64,000 bases of DNA, taken from Schistocerca nitens (lineage: Eukaryota > Arthropoda > Insecta > Orthoptera > Acrididae). This document shows, in pieces, positions 20,894 through 31,722 of the stretch. The translations under genes and the position numbers were made by a program. The DNA is taken from the NCBI RefSeq assembly GCF_023898315.1, contig NC_064614.1, positions 1,058,596,432 through 1,058,660,431 on the forward strand. Reading direction: 5' to 3'. How positions within the stretch are numbered: position 1 is the first letter of the stretch; every line of letters begins with the position of its first letter. The notes under the pieces were generated by a model that saw nothing but the letters and a program-made list of their open reading frames with translations, did no database searches and was not told the origin of the DNA.

Positions 20894-21521
20894 AGGCAAG
20901 CAGAACTTTTTTTTTAGAATAGTACGAGTATATGATAATACATGTAATAAAGCATGCAGTTAACAGTAATGATGAAAAAGAAGTTCACATAGGTAAAAAG
21001 AAGAAATCAGTGTCGTCTGATTGCACTTCAAAACTGTAATTTAAATTTCAGTGAGGCTTCACAGATAAAATTAAAATTACGATAGACGTAGATTTTGTGA
21101 GATTCAGTTCTTCTGAGTTGTGGCATTCTGTGGAGGGAGCATAAAGGTGGGTAGCTGCTTCGTTCTTTTTTCTGCCCGAGGCTTGCTTGTTTGTCATGTA
21201 AGAGACGTGTTTTAACAGAGACAGTAAATAACTAAATATTCGATAATCTCTGTGAAACACTTAACGTTATTTAAAAAACATCTCTTCATGTCTTTCACAT
21301 TTTGCAGGTGGCAAAAGGTGGGATCAAGTTCAGTTAAGATGCAACTACAAACACTGTATTTAGCATGCACAGTGTGTGGCACCACAAGAATTTGCAATAT
21401 TGTGTGAAGTATCATAAATACAAACCTATCAGAGGGCTCAGTTTATGAACGCTGTGTGTTCGTTTTAGAAACAATAATTCCAGTTTATCAACCATATGTT
21501 CATTTTCATTCAAAAAGCGTC
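20894..21521. other. AT-rich spacer, no gene seen
   Basis: No repeat or coding signal that I can support beyond the AGGC duplication at the left edge. Confidence 0.4.
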
Positions 21522-21535
21522 TGATATCGACAAAG

Positions 21536-21725
21536 GCCGGCCGCGGTGGTCTAGCGGTTCTAGGCGCTCAGTCCGGCACCGCGCGACTGCTACTGTCGCA
21601 GGTTCGAATCCTGCCTCGGGCATGGATGTGTGTGATGTCCTTAGGTTAGTTAGGTTTAAGTAGTTCTAAGTTCTAGGGGACTGATGACCACAGATGTTAA
21701 GTCCCATAGTGCTCAGAGCCATTTT
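21536..21725 (+). repeat. SINE, GGCCGAGCGGTTCTAGGCGC type
   Basis: Complete copy with head GGCCGGCCGCGGTGGTCTAG and B box GGTTCGAATCC, flanked by the 14-bp duplication TGATATCGACAAAG (21522-21535 and 21726-21739). Confidence 0.93.
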
Positions 21726-21739
21726 TGATATCGACAAAG

Positions 21740-22738
21740 TCTTTTGTGAGCTGTTACTTGGACATATTTCAAGTCTAATGGAAGAAGAGTATACAGAATA
21801 GATGTTGCCCAGATGTGATCAGTTAGGTGCTTCTCTGCTGTTGGAAAGGGTATCACTCCATGGACGTCACTGACTTTGATCCATGATAGAGCGATAAGGA
21901 AGCAACAAATATGTACACCATACTGCCACGTGATTCCATCCATGGCGTGACAACGTTAGCATCCCTGCATTTCAGGTTTCCTCGTGAAACTTCATAGCTC
22001 CACTTTTCCTTATTTGGTGCTGGAGATAGTTATACATCAATTAAGCAGTCCATGTTTAAGTACTGCAACAGTTGAGTATTATTCGTGGTCGAAAGCAACT
22101 ACATTCAGGCACGGTCAGAGTAGTAAAAGGCTAACTCATTAGTTCCTTTATAGTTTCAGAGCAGTGTTTCCCTAAGCCAAATGGCTTCATTGCAACTAGT
22201 TTTCCATTCTCTAATTAGAACAGGAAACAGAGGAAAATTAGTTGGAAGACAGATACGGGTACATTAGTCAATGCTGCTTCAACTCCATGCCAGAGTTTGT
22301 CCACTTTACTGGATGGGGAGAGGTGGTGCGACATAGGTCTGGATCAAGATTCTGCTGTTAGGGGTCGGGGGTTGGAGAGCTAGGTCACAGTTTGATACAG
22401 TTCCCCCCTCCCCAACCACAAAATTTAACTTTCCATCAGCCCAACTATTGGTGCGCCATGTGTGCTTACGCTTATTATAAGCATAATAAAATCTATAAAA
22501 TGTTGTAATATATTAGCATAATAATGAAATTAATTTGTTTTATTCATTACTTAGAACATCTCTTTAATGTAACCGTCAAGAAATTACAATTCAGAACAAT
22601 ACGGCTTTTGGGAACATGTGTCTGAACATTTTAAAAGTACACAAGTCACGCAATTGTTTTGAGAAATACAATAACAGAAAACTCTGAAGTTACTAATATA
22701 TATTGCTGAAATAACGCAGAACTTCTTGAGATTGTTAC
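21740..22738. other. Spacer, no gene seen
   Basis: About 1 kb with only short open frames and no recognisable motif or repeat. Confidence 0.4.
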
Positions 22739-22751
22739 TTGGCTTTTATTG

Positions 22752-22894
22752 TAGGCCTGGGTGGCCGAGCGGTTCTAGGCGCTTCAGTCTGGAACCGCGC
22801 GACCGCTACGGTCGCAGGTTCGAATCCTGCCTCGGGCATGGCTGTGTGTGATGTCCTTAGGTTAGTTAGGTTTAAGTAGTTCTAAGTTCTAGGG
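22752..22894 (+). repeat. SINE, 5' part, split by a LINE
   Basis: Head through the central segment of a GGCCGAGCGGTTCTAGGCGC-type SINE. The rest is at 26410-26469. The whole SINE is bounded by the near-perfect duplication TTGGCTTTTATTG (22739-22751) and TTGGCTTTTACTG (26470-26482). The LINE entered inside the SINE and duplicated AAGTTCTAGGG. Confidence 0.9.
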
Positions 22895-23204
22895 CCCCCC
22901 CATGAACCATGGACCTTGCCGTTGGTGGGGAGGCTTGCGTGCCTCAGTGATACAGATGGCCGTACCGTAGGTGCAACCACAACGGAGGGGTATCTGTTGA
23001 GAGACCAGACAAACATGTGGTTCCTGAAGAGGGGCAGCAGCCTTTTCAGTAGTTGAAAGGGCAACAGTCTGGATGATTGACTGATCTGGCCTTGTAACAT
23101 TAACCAAAACGGCCTTGCTGTGCTGGTACTGCGAACGGCTGAAAGCAAGGGGAAACTACAGCCGTAATTTTTCCCGAGGACATGCAGCTTTACTGTATGA
23201 TTAA

Positions 23205-24438
23205 ATGATGATGGCGTCCTCTTGGGTAAAATATTCCGGAGGTAAAATAGTCCCCCATTCGGATCTCCGGGCGGGGACTACTCAAGAGGACGCCGTTATC
23301 AGGAGAAAGAAAACTGGCATTCTACGGATCGGAGCGTGGAATGTCAGATCCCTTAATCGGACAGGTAGGTTAGAAAATTTAAAAAGGGAAATGGATAGGT
23401 TAAAGTTAGATATAGTGGGAATTAGTGAAGTTCGGTGGCAGGAGGAACAAGACTTTTGGTCAGGTGATTACAGGGTTATAAATACAAAATCAAATAGGGG
23501 TAATGCAGGAGTAGGTTTAATAATGAATAAACAAATAGGAGTGCGGGTTAGCTACTACAAACAGCATAGTGAACGCATTATAGTGGCCAAGATAGACACA
23601 AAGCCCATGCCTACTACAGTAGTACAAGTTTATATGCCACTAGCTCTGCAGATGATGAAGAAATTGATGAAATGTATGACGAGATAAAAGAAATTATTCA
23701 GGTAGTGAAGGGAGACGAAAATTTGATAGTCATGGGTGACTGGAATTCGTCAGTAGGAAAAGGGAGAGAAGGAAACATAGTAGGTGAATATGGATTGGGG
23801 GGAAGAAATAAAAGAGGAAGCCGCCTTGTAGAATTTTGCACAGAGCATAACTTAATCATAGCTAACACTTGGTTCAAGAATCATAAAAGAAGGTTGTATA
23901 CCTGGAAGAATCCTGGAGATACTAAAAGGTATCAGATATATTATATAATGGTAAGACAGAGATTTAGGAACCAGGTTTTAAATTGTAAGACATTTCCAGG
24001 GGCAGATGTGGATTCTGACCACAATCTATTGGTTATGAACTGCAGATTGAAACTGAAGAAACTGCAAAAAGGTGGGAATTTAAGGAGATGGGACCTGGAT
24101 AAACTGAAAGAACCAGAGGTTGTAGAGAGTTTCAGGGAGAGCATAAGGGAACAATTGACAGGAATGGGGGAAAGAAATACAGTAGAAGAAGAATGGGTAG
24201 CTCTGAGGGATGAAGTAGTGAAGGCAGCTGAGGATCAAGTAGGTAAAAAGACGAGGGCTAATAGAAATCCTTGGGTAACAGAAGAAATATTGAATTTAAT
24301 TGATGAAAGGAGAAAATATAAAAATGCAGTAAATGAAGCAGGCAAAAAGGAATACAAACGTCTCAAAAATGAGATCGACAGGAAGTGCAAAATGGCTAAG
24401 CAGGCATGGCTAGAGGACAAATGTAAGGATGTAGAGGC
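23205..24438 (+). pseudogene. RTE-like LINE endonuclease domain (frameshifted)
   Basis: From the ATG at 23205, the AP-endonuclease core reads LRIGAWNVRSL, LDIVGISEVRW and AGVGLIM. One base is missing near 23639, and the next frame continues YDEIKEIIQVVKGDENLIVM then GDWNSSVG, LIIANTWF, YTWKNPGD and DSDHNLLVMNC. The GDWN Asp/Asn and SDH His are the expected catalytic residues. A usually acidic position in QIDYI has become QIYYI. It then runs into a charged linker (to KDVEAC) before the SINE at 24451. In a functional element this would be the N-terminal half of one protein that nicks the target and primes reverse transcription. Confidence 0.88.
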
Positions 24439-24450
24439 TTGTCTCACTAG

Positions 24451-24658
24451 GTTGGTTGGTTGTTTGGGGAAGGAGACCAGACAGCGTGGTCATCGGTCTC
24501 ATCGGAGTAGGGAAGGATGGGGAAGGAAGTCGGCCGTGCCCTTTCAGAGGAACCATCCCGGCATTTGCCTGGAACGATTTAGGGAAATCACGGAAAACCT
24601 AAATCAGGATGGCCGGACGCGGGATTGAACCGTCGTCCTCCCGAATGCGAGTCCAGTG
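24451..24658 (-). repeat. SINE (GGTTGGTTGGTTGTTTGGGG type), antisense
   Basis: Flanked by the 12-bp duplication TTGTCTCACTAG (24439-24450 and 24659-24670). Read on the minus strand, it has an incomplete tRNA-like head (truncated before the A box; GGTTCAATCCC as B box) and a body containing TTTCCGTGATTTCCCTAAAT. It breaks the LINE coding region between endonuclease and RT. Confidence 0.9.
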
Positions 24659-24670
24659 TTGTCTCACTAG

Positions 24671-25919
24671 GGGTAAGATAGATACTGCCTACAGGAAAAT
24701 TAAAGAGACCTTTGGAGAGAAGAGAACCGCTTGTATGAATATCAAGAGCTCAGATGGCAACCCAGTTCTAAGCAAAGAAGGGAAGGCAGAAAGGTGGAAG
24801 GAGTATATAGAGGGTTTATACAAGGGCGATGTACTTGAGGACAATATTATGGAAATGGAAGAGGATGTAAATGAAGATGAAATGGGAGATAAGATACTGC
24901 GTGAAGAGTTTGACAGAGCACTGAAAGACCTCAATCGAAACAAGGCCCCGGGAGTAGACAACATTCCATTAGAACTACTGATGGCCTTGGGAGAGCCAGT
25001 CATGACAAAACTCCACCATCTGGTGAGCAAGATGTATGAGACAGGCGAAATACCCACAGACTTCAAGAAGAATATAATAATTCCAATCCCAAAGAAAGCA
25101 GGTGTTGACAGATGTGAAAATTACCGAACTATCAGTTTAATAAGTCACAGCTGCAAAATACTAACGCGAATTCTTTACAGACGAATGGAAAAACTGGTAG
25201 AAGCGGACCTCGGGGAAGATCAGTTTGGATTCCGTAGAAATGTTGGAACACGTGAGGCAATACTAACCTTACGACTTATCTTAGAAGAAAGATTAAGAAA
25301 AGGCAAACCTACGTTTCTAGCATTTGTAGACTTAGAGAAAGCTTTTGACAACGTTAACTGGAATACTCTCTTTCAAATTCTGAAGGTGGCAGGGGTAAAA
25401 TACAGGGAGCGAAAGGCTATTTACAATTTGTACAGAAACCAGATGGCAGTTATAAGAGTTGAGGGGCATGAAAGGGAAGCAGTGGTTGGGAAAGGAGTGA
25501 GACAGGGTTGTAGCCTCTCCCCGATGTTATTCAATCTGTATATTGAGCAAGCAGTAAAGGAAACAAAAGAAAAATTCGGAGTAGGTATTAAAATTCATGG
25601 AGAAGAAGTAAAAACTTTGAGGTTCGCCGATGACATTGTAATTCTGTCAGAGACAGCAAAAGACTTGGAAGAGCAGTTGAACGGAATGGACAGTGTGTTG
25701 AAAGGAGGATATAAGATGAACATCAACAAAAGCAAAACGAGGATAATGGAATGTAGTCAAATTAAATCGGGTGATGCTGAGGGGATTAGATTAGGAAATG
25801 AGACACTTAAAGTAGTAAAGGAGTTTTGCTATTTAGGGAGCAAAATAACTGATGATGGTCGAAGTAGAGAGGATATAAAATGTAGACTGGCAATGGCAAG
25901 GAAATCATTTCTGAAGTAG
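24671..25919 (+). pseudogene. RTE-like LINE reverse transcriptase domain
   Basis: Continues the LINE protein after the SINE. RT blocks in order: NRNKAPGVDNIPLELL (fingers), NIIIPIPKKAGVDRCENYRT (motif 1), GFRRNVGTREA, FLAFVDLEKAFDNVNW (catalytic Asp), VRQGCSLSPMLFNLYIE, LRFADDIVILSE (catalytic Asp pair), INKSKTRIM and VKEFCYLGSKITDDG. The palm is intact, but a stop at 25917 (AAG TAG) and a frameshift separate it from the C-terminal part at 25926. It copies element RNA at the nicked target. This copy is dead because of that stop, the upstream frameshift and the SINE. Confidence 0.92.
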
Positions 25920-25925
25920 AGAAAT

Positions 25926-26387
25926 TTGTTAACATCGAGTATAGATGTAAGTGTCAGGAAGTCGTTTCTGAAAGTATTTGTATGGAGTGTAGCTATGTAT
26001 GGATGTGAAACATGGACGATAACCAGTTTGGACAAGAAGAGAATAGAAGCTTTCGAAATGTGGTGCTACAGAAGAATGCTGAAGATAAGGTGGGTAGATC
26101 ACGTAACTAATGAGGAGGTATTGAATAGGATTGGGGAGAAGAGAAGTTTGTGGCACAACTTGACTAGAAGAAGGGATCGGTTGGTAGGACATGTTTTGCG
26201 GCATCAAGGGATCACAAATTTAGCATTGGAGGGCAGCGTGGAGGGTAAAAATCGTAGAGGGAGACCAAGAGATCAATACACTAAGCAGATTCAGAAGGAT
26301 GTAGGTAGCAGTAGGTACTGGGAGATGATGAAGCTTGCACAGGATATAGTAGCATGGAGAGCTGCATCAAACCAGTCTCAGGACTGA
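25926..26387 (+). pseudogene. RTE-like LINE C-terminal domain
   Basis: Reads RKSFLKVFVWSVAMYGCETW, then RRMLKIRWVDHVTNEEVLNR and GHVLRH, and ends NQSQD. This is the usual C-terminal region of this LINE type (the YGCETWT block and the WWDHVTN-like block). It follows the frame break at 25919. The (ACA)n tail begins within 12 bp of its end. Confidence 0.88.
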
Positions 26388-26409
26388 AGACCACAACAAC
26401 AACAACAAC

Positions 26410-26469
26410 AAGTTCTAGGGGACTGATGACCACAGACAGAAGTTAAGTTCCATAGTGCTCAGTGCCATT
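26410..26469 (+). repeat. SINE, 3' part, split by a LINE
   Basis: Completes the SINE begun at 22752 (GGGGACTGATGACCACAG through GTGCCATTT). Confidence 0.9.
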
Positions 26470-26480
26470 TTGGCTTTTAC

Positions 26481-26779
26481 TGTTTGACTGCATACACAAA
26501 AGACAATCAAATTAGCAATCACACAGAAACTCACAAAATAATTCCAGAAAACAACACGAAGTAGTGAAATACAAAACCTAAGAATAATCAAGGAACCAAA
26601 GGGGTTCCGTGCGCAGTCATACTCACAAAATAATTCCAGAAAACAACACGAAGTAGTCAAATACAAAAACTAAGAATAATCAAGGAACCAAAGGGGTTTC
26701 GTGCGCAGTCGTACTTGGCTGCGTTGGAACGTCTCTGCTTTTAGCACGACCACTCGAAATCACTGTCGATCGCCACACA
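26481..26779 (-). repeat. Gypsy element 2, 3' LTR
   Basis: TG...CA unit whose sequence recurs at 31522-31722. On the minus strand it follows a purine tract reading CAGCAGGGAGGT. It contains a 92-bp tandem duplication at 26529-26712 that the other LTR lacks. Confidence 0.75.
26529..26712. repeat. 92-bp tandem duplication in LTR
   Basis: Two units (26529-26620 and 26621-26712) start ACTCACAAAATAATTCCAG. The matching place in the other LTR has one unit. Confidence 0.85.
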
Positions 26780-28214
26780 ACCTCCCTGCTGAAAGTGCGG
26801 AGCACCCGGGACGTATTGGTACTTGAAGCGCACCCGCCGACCTGCTCGTGTGTGTCTATGCGGTACTTGCACGGGCGATGTCTGCTGACTGGACGGTGTG
26901 GGCACGAGAGAAACTGTTTCCTCCGATATCATCGGTGCTGGCTTGTTTGCTGGGTGAGGTTCTTCGTTGCCGTCAGCAGGCATGTAAGCTGGCTTGACTC
27001 TTTCTATTGACACTACCGTTAAGTTCCTATTGTAGGAGATTTGCATCGTATGCGTGTTTCGCCGCAAAACTTCGTAAGGCTCCGAATACGGTTGTTGCAA
27101 TGGTGGTTTGACGATGTCTGATCTCAACATAATGTGGGTACTACTGCTCAAGTCTTTGTGCATGAAAGTTGGTTGACTTCCATGCCTAGTGCCTGGTATT
27201 GTGCCCAGACGCGACACTTGTCGTAACTGCGCTATGAACGTAGGTGACGTATCAAATTCTCCCGTCGTAGGACTCCTGTTCCAATGAAGTCCGCTGGGAC
27301 GTGGATATTCTGGCCATACACCATTTCTGCAGTAGACGTGCCTAAGTCAGGCTTGTAAGAAGTGCGCAAACCAAGTAATACCAAAGGCAGAGCCTGTGTC
27401 CATTTATCCTCATGACACACAAGAGCTGTTTTTAAAGTCCGATGCCATCTTTCAACCATACCGTTACTCTTGGGATGATAGCTGGTAGTTTTGCGGTGGT
27501 TCATTCCGCACAGCTTGGCTAACTGTTGAAATGAAGTTGACTCAAACTGTCCTCCTCTATCCGTGGTTACATGTACAGGACATCCAAAACGCGCTATCCA
27601 CACGCCCATCAAGGTCTTTGCTGTCGCTTGTGCTGAAATGTCCGCTATCGGAAGGGCTTCCACCCAACAATTATCGTAAGAAGGTAGCGGAAACTATCTG
27701 AGGGTGGTAATGGTCCCACCAAGTCAAGATGGAGATGAGAGAATCTTTCGCAACAGTCAGGAAAAGTCCCTAACGGAGGATGGGCGTGACGACCCACTTT
27801 GATTCTTTGGCAAGCCAAACATTCTTGCTTCCATCTCCTGAATTCTTTGCTTACTCCGAGCCATACAAACGTCCTGTGACCAGGCGGACCGTGCTCCTGA
27901 TGCCAGGATGGGCTGGATCGTGAACACTATGAAATGCTCGTCTGCGGTAGTCTGTTGGCACAAATGGGCGCTTTCTACCTGTAGAGACGTCGCACCAAAC
28001 TTTGAGAGTTCGGTAATCTTATTTGCACTAGATGGAGATCCGTATTCTCGTTCAAGAGGAAATGCTGCAACTCTGCATCCTTCTCTTGTGCCACTGCGAA
28101 CTCATGAAAGTTAATAGTTTGGGATATGCCATTTATCTGGGAAAGATAATCTGCTGCAAAATTGTCTGCCCCTGCTGTATGCCGTATGTCGGTTGTGAAT
28201 TGAACTATAAATTC
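26780..28214 (-). pseudogene. pol: Gypsy element 2 integrase and pol tail
   Basis: Minus strand. Next to the SINE, the RNase H end reads VQFTTDIRHTAGADNFAADY then LSQ. Next is a zinc-binding region (FHSVHDPAHPGIRSTVRLVT, with ARMFGLPKNQS). The integrase core opens LHLDLVGPLPPSDSFRYLLT, then a small deletion removes the usual DRYSRW block. It resumes MEALPIADISAQATAKTLMG then VTTDRGGQFES and HPKSNGMVERWHRTLK, so the catalytic D, D and E are present. The C-terminal tail runs to about 26780, just before the LTR. Frameshifts near 27660 and 27225 make it inactive. Confidence 0.85.
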
Positions 28215-28424
28215 TAGACCGCGCGGGGTAGCCGCGCGGTCTGTGACGTCCTGCACGGCTCGCGTTGCTCCTTCTGTCGGAGGTTCGAGACCTCCCTCGG
28301 TCATGAGTGTGTGTGTGTTGTCCTTAGCGTAAGTTACTTTAAGTTGGGTTAAGTAGCGTGTAAGCTTGTGGACTGATGACCTCGGCAGTTTGGCCCCATA
28401 AGATCTTACCACAAATTTCCAAAA
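28215..28424 (+). repeat. SINE, second family (GCCGCGCGGTCT head)
   Basis: 210 bp flanked by the 9-bp duplication TATAAATTC (28206-28214 and 28425-28433). tRNA-like head with B box GGTTCGAGACC, central TGTTGTCCTTAGCGTAAGTT, then GGACTGATGACCTCGG and CCCCATAAGATCTTACC. It interrupts the RNase H region of Gypsy element 2. Head and 3' end differ from the commonest family, but the centre is similar. Confidence 0.9.
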
Positions 28425-30055
28425 TATAAATTCAACCTATCTGTGTTGCCTCGGAGGACTGTGTTTGCCTCGCTGTTTGAAAACGAACGTTAAGGGTTTA
28501 TAGTCCGTGAAAACGGTGGTCTTCGGCCTCTACTGACGTTCTGAAATATCTGATTGCCTCAAAAATCGGCAGCAACTCACGATCATACGCACTCCAATTT
28601 CTTTGCTGCGCATTTAATTATTTGGATAAAAATTCCAAAGGCTGCCACGCTGAAGTAACATATTGTTCCAGGACTGCGCCTACGGTTGTCTGACTTGCAT
28701 AGACAACAATTGCCAAAAGTGCGGTCGGATCAGGGTGTGTTAGAAGTGTTGCGTCAACTACACTTTGTTTCACTGCCTCGAACGAGCGTTGCATTCCATA
28801 GACCACTGAATTCTGCACTTACCTTTAGCGTTGGTACCTGCGAGTGCTGCTGTTTCTCCGCCGTCCCTGGTAAGTGCCGCCTGTAGAAATTTACCATTCC
28901 TCGAAATCTTCGTAATTCTCGGTGTGTGGTCGGGGTGATACTTGCTGTAACGCTTGCACCTTCTCCGGCGTTGGAGTAATTTCCCTAAAAAAGTCACTAG
29001 GTTTTGTCCTAGGACACACTTCTTGCGATTAATGATCACACCATAATCACTGAGAGTTTGAAAAAGCTCTGTCAGATGATCCTTATGCTCGGCTGTAGTT
29101 TTAGAAAATACTAGAATGTCGTCAATGTAAGCGAAACAAAAATGCAGGCCACGCAAAACCTCGTTGATAAACCTTTGCCATGTCTCGGCTGCATTTTTAA
29201 GTCCAAAAGACATATATATTTGTTCTAAAAGGCCAAACGGGGTAGTTACAGCTGTCTTTGGGACGTCTTCTACCGCCATTGGAATTTGCATATAAGCTCT
29301 CGCACAATCCACTACACTGAACACATGTGATCCCGCTAACAAATTGTTAAACTCCTTTCAACTCGGAACCGGGTACTTATCTGGTATTGTCCTTGCGTTT
29401 AGTGCCCGGAAATCGACACAAGGTCTCCGCATTTTATCTTTCTTGGGAACTAAATGCAACGGCGAAGCCCACGAGCTGTCAGACGGACGGAACATGTTTT
29501 CCTTCTTGTATTGCTATTACTAGGCAGTCAGGTGCCAATTTCCGTGGGCGTGCAGACACTGGTGGACGTGGTGTGGTTTTGATGAAATGGTGCGTATTAT
29601 GTTTCACGTCTTTCTTCTCGTATTGTGATGTAACAATCTCGGAAAACAGCTGCGAATGCTTCTCGCACCTGTCCCATGGGATAAGGTGCCTGGGTGCCTC
29701 TTGTATTGCAACCGAAGGTATTGTCGATTAGACAGCCACTCCTGACATCAGGCAGAAGCTGAAATTCACGAGGAAGCCTGCTCCTATTGTTGGTTCTGCT
29801 ACATCAGCTACAATAAACTGCCACTGATATCTCTTCCCCAGTCCGAAATCTAACGGTAGAGTTATTTCACCAAATATCTTAATCACCGAGTTGTTTGCTG
29901 CAGAAAACTAAGGGCATAGGCTTCACAAGAACACGTAACATCTTGTGCGGGTATGAGGAAGCATCCGACCCTGTGTCTATGAGGAACTTGCACCGCGAAA
30001 GTTTGTCTGCCACAAAGAACTTTGCGAGAATGAATTGTTTTGTTGGCGCTGTAAA
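28425..30055 (-). pseudogene. pol: Gypsy element 2 protease-RT-RNase H
   Basis: Minus strand from high coordinate: retropepsin FLIDTGSDASSYP (about 30030-29990); RT entry (SSWASPLHLVPKKDKMRRPC then VDFRALNART, about 29480-29400); RT palm GSHVFSVVDCARAYMQIPM then LRGLHFCFAYIDDILVFSKT (29335-29090), with YIDD as catalytic box; RNase H start FEAVKQSVVDATLLTHPDPT then VVYASQTTVGAVLEQ (28780-28680). The usual order PR-RT-RH is kept. Frameshifts near 28900 and 29340 and stops upstream make it non-functional. It is broken on the right by a Tc1-like element that enters before gag. Confidence 0.85.
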
Positions 30056-30057
30056 TA

Positions 30058-31331
30058 CACTACTGGACAATAAAATTGCTACACCACGAAGATGACGTGC
30101 TATAGACTTGAAATTTAACCGACAGGAAGAGGATGCTGTGATATGCAAATCATTAGCTTTTCAGAGCATTCACTCAAGGTTGGCGCCGGTGGCGACACCT
30201 ACAACGTGCTGACATGAGGAAAGTTTCCAACCGATTTCTCATACACAAACAGCAGTTGTCCGGTGTTGCCTGGTGAAGCGTTGTTGTCATGCCTCGTGTA
30301 AGGAGGAGAAATGCGTACCATCACATTTCCGACTTTGATAAAGGTCGGATTGTAGCCTATCGCGATTGTTGTTTATGGTATCACGACATTGCTGCTCGCG
30401 TTGGTCGAGGTCCAATGACTGTTAGCAGAATAGGGAATCGGTGGGTTCAGGAGGGTAATACGGAACGCCGTGCTGGATCCCAACGGCCTCGTATCACTAG
30501 CAATCGAGACGACAGGCATCTTATCCGCATGGCTGTAACGGATCGTGCAGCCACGTCTGGATCCCTGAGTCAACAGATGGGGACGTTTGCAAGACAACGA
30601 CCATCGGCACGAACAGTTCGACGACGTTTGCAGCAGCATGGACTATCAGCTCGGAGACCATGGCTGCGGTTACCCTTGACGCTGCATCACAGACAGGAGC
30701 GCCTGCGATGGTGTATTCAACGACGAACCTGGGTGCACGAATGGCAAAACATCATTTTTTCGGATGAATCCAGGTTCTGTTTACAGCATCATGATGGTCG
30801 CATCCGTGTTTGGAGACATCGCTGTGAACGCAAATTGGAAGCGTTTATTCGTCATCGCCATACTGGCGTATCACCCAGCGTGATGGTATGGGGTGCCATT
30901 GGTTACACGTCTCGGTCACCTCTTGTTCACATTGACGGCACTTTGAATAGTTGACGTTACATTTCAGATGTGTTACGACCCGTGCCTCTACCCTTCATTC
31001 GATCCCTGCGAAACCCTACATTTCAGCAGGATAATGCATGACTGTACGGGCCTGTCTGGATACAGAAAATGTTCGACTGCTGCCCTGGCGAGCACATTCT
31101 CCAGATCTCTCACCAATTGAAAACGTCTGGTCAATGGTGGCCGAGCAACTGGCTCATCACAATACGCCAGTCACTACTCTTGATGAACTGTGGTATCGTG
31201 TTGAAGCTGCATGGCATGTACACGCCATCCAAGCTCTGTTTGACTCAATGGCCAGGCGTATCAAGGCCGTTATTACGGCCAGAGGTGGTTGTTCTGGGTA
31301 CTGATTTCTTAGGATCTATGCACCCAAATGT
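30058..31331 (+). mobile_element. Tc1-like transposon, CACTACTGG family, copy 2 (3'-truncated)
   Basis: The left end CACTACTGGACAATAAAATT follows TA at 30056-30057 inside Gypsy element 2. The right terminus is absent: the sequence stops about 130 bp early, after CTATGCACCCAAA, and passes directly into a SINE. Confidence 0.85.
30289..31304 (+). pseudogene. Tc1-like transposase, broken
   Basis: Starts at ATG 30289 (MPRVRRRNAYHHISDFDKGR). Both DNA-binding domains and the first catalytic block (IIFSDESRFCLQ) are intact. A stop (TGA, at a former CGA-like site) follows GTLNS at 30952-30954. Beyond it FQQDNA is followed by a frameshift, so the Asp and Glu blocks (ENVRLLPWRAHSPDLSPIEN) are in different frames. 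The C-terminus GGCSGY is present at 31287-31304. It is closely related to the copy at 17200-18594, and both are dead by different lesions. Confidence 0.88.
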
Positions 31332-31521
31332 GGCTGAGCGATTCGAGGCGCTTGACTCTGGAACCGCGCTGCTGCTACGGTCGCAGGTTCGAGTCCTGCC
31401 TCGGGCATGGATGTGTATGATGTCCTTAGGTTAGTTAGGTTTAAGTAGTTCTAAGTTCTAGGGGACTGAGGACCTCAGATGTTAAGTCTCATAGTGCTCA
31501 GAGCCATTTGAACCATTTTTT
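31332..31521 (+). repeat. SINE, GGCCGAGCGGTTCTAGGCGC type
   Basis: Head diverged (GTGGCTGAGCGATTCGAGGC), B box GGTTCGAGTCC, end GAGCCATTTGAACCATTTTT. It abuts the inner edge of the Gypsy 2 5' LTR, at the primer-site position. No clear duplication. Confidence 0.82.
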
Positions 31522-31722
31522 TGTTTGACTGCATCCACAAAACACAATCAAAATAGCAATCACACAAAAACTCAAAAAAAACTCCAGAAAACAACACGAA
31601 GTAGTCAAATACAAAAACTAAGAATAATCAAGGCTCCAAAGGGGTTCCGCGCGCAGTCATACTCCGCTGCGTTGGAACGTCTCTGCTTTTAGCGCGACCA
31701 CTCGAAATCACTGTCGTTCGCC
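31522..31722 (-). repeat. Gypsy element 2, 5' LTR
   Basis: Matches 26481-26779 apart from the tandem duplication and scattered changes. The outer edge is degraded, so no target duplication could be read. Gag and the primer site that should lie to its left are missing, replaced by a SINE and a truncated Tc1 element. Confidence 0.7.

Larger units (their letters stand above)
22895..26409 (+). mobile_element. Full-length RTE-like LINE
   Basis: Non-LTR retrotransposon inserted in a SINE, with an 11-bp duplication AAGTTCTAGGG at 22884-22894 and 26410-26420. The 5' leader begins CCCCCCCATGAACCATGG. The single coding region has an AP-type endonuclease followed by RT. The 3' end is an (ACA)n tail, a microsatellite tail rather than poly-A, which fits RTE-like elements. 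It carries a SINE at 24451-24658. The RTE label is from domain order and tail type, not a tree. Confidence 0.88.

Noticed and set aside
21536-21725. tRNA-like sequences with A and B boxes at many positions
   Set aside because: Each is the head of a SINE with a common body and target duplication; none folds as a complete tRNA with mature ends.
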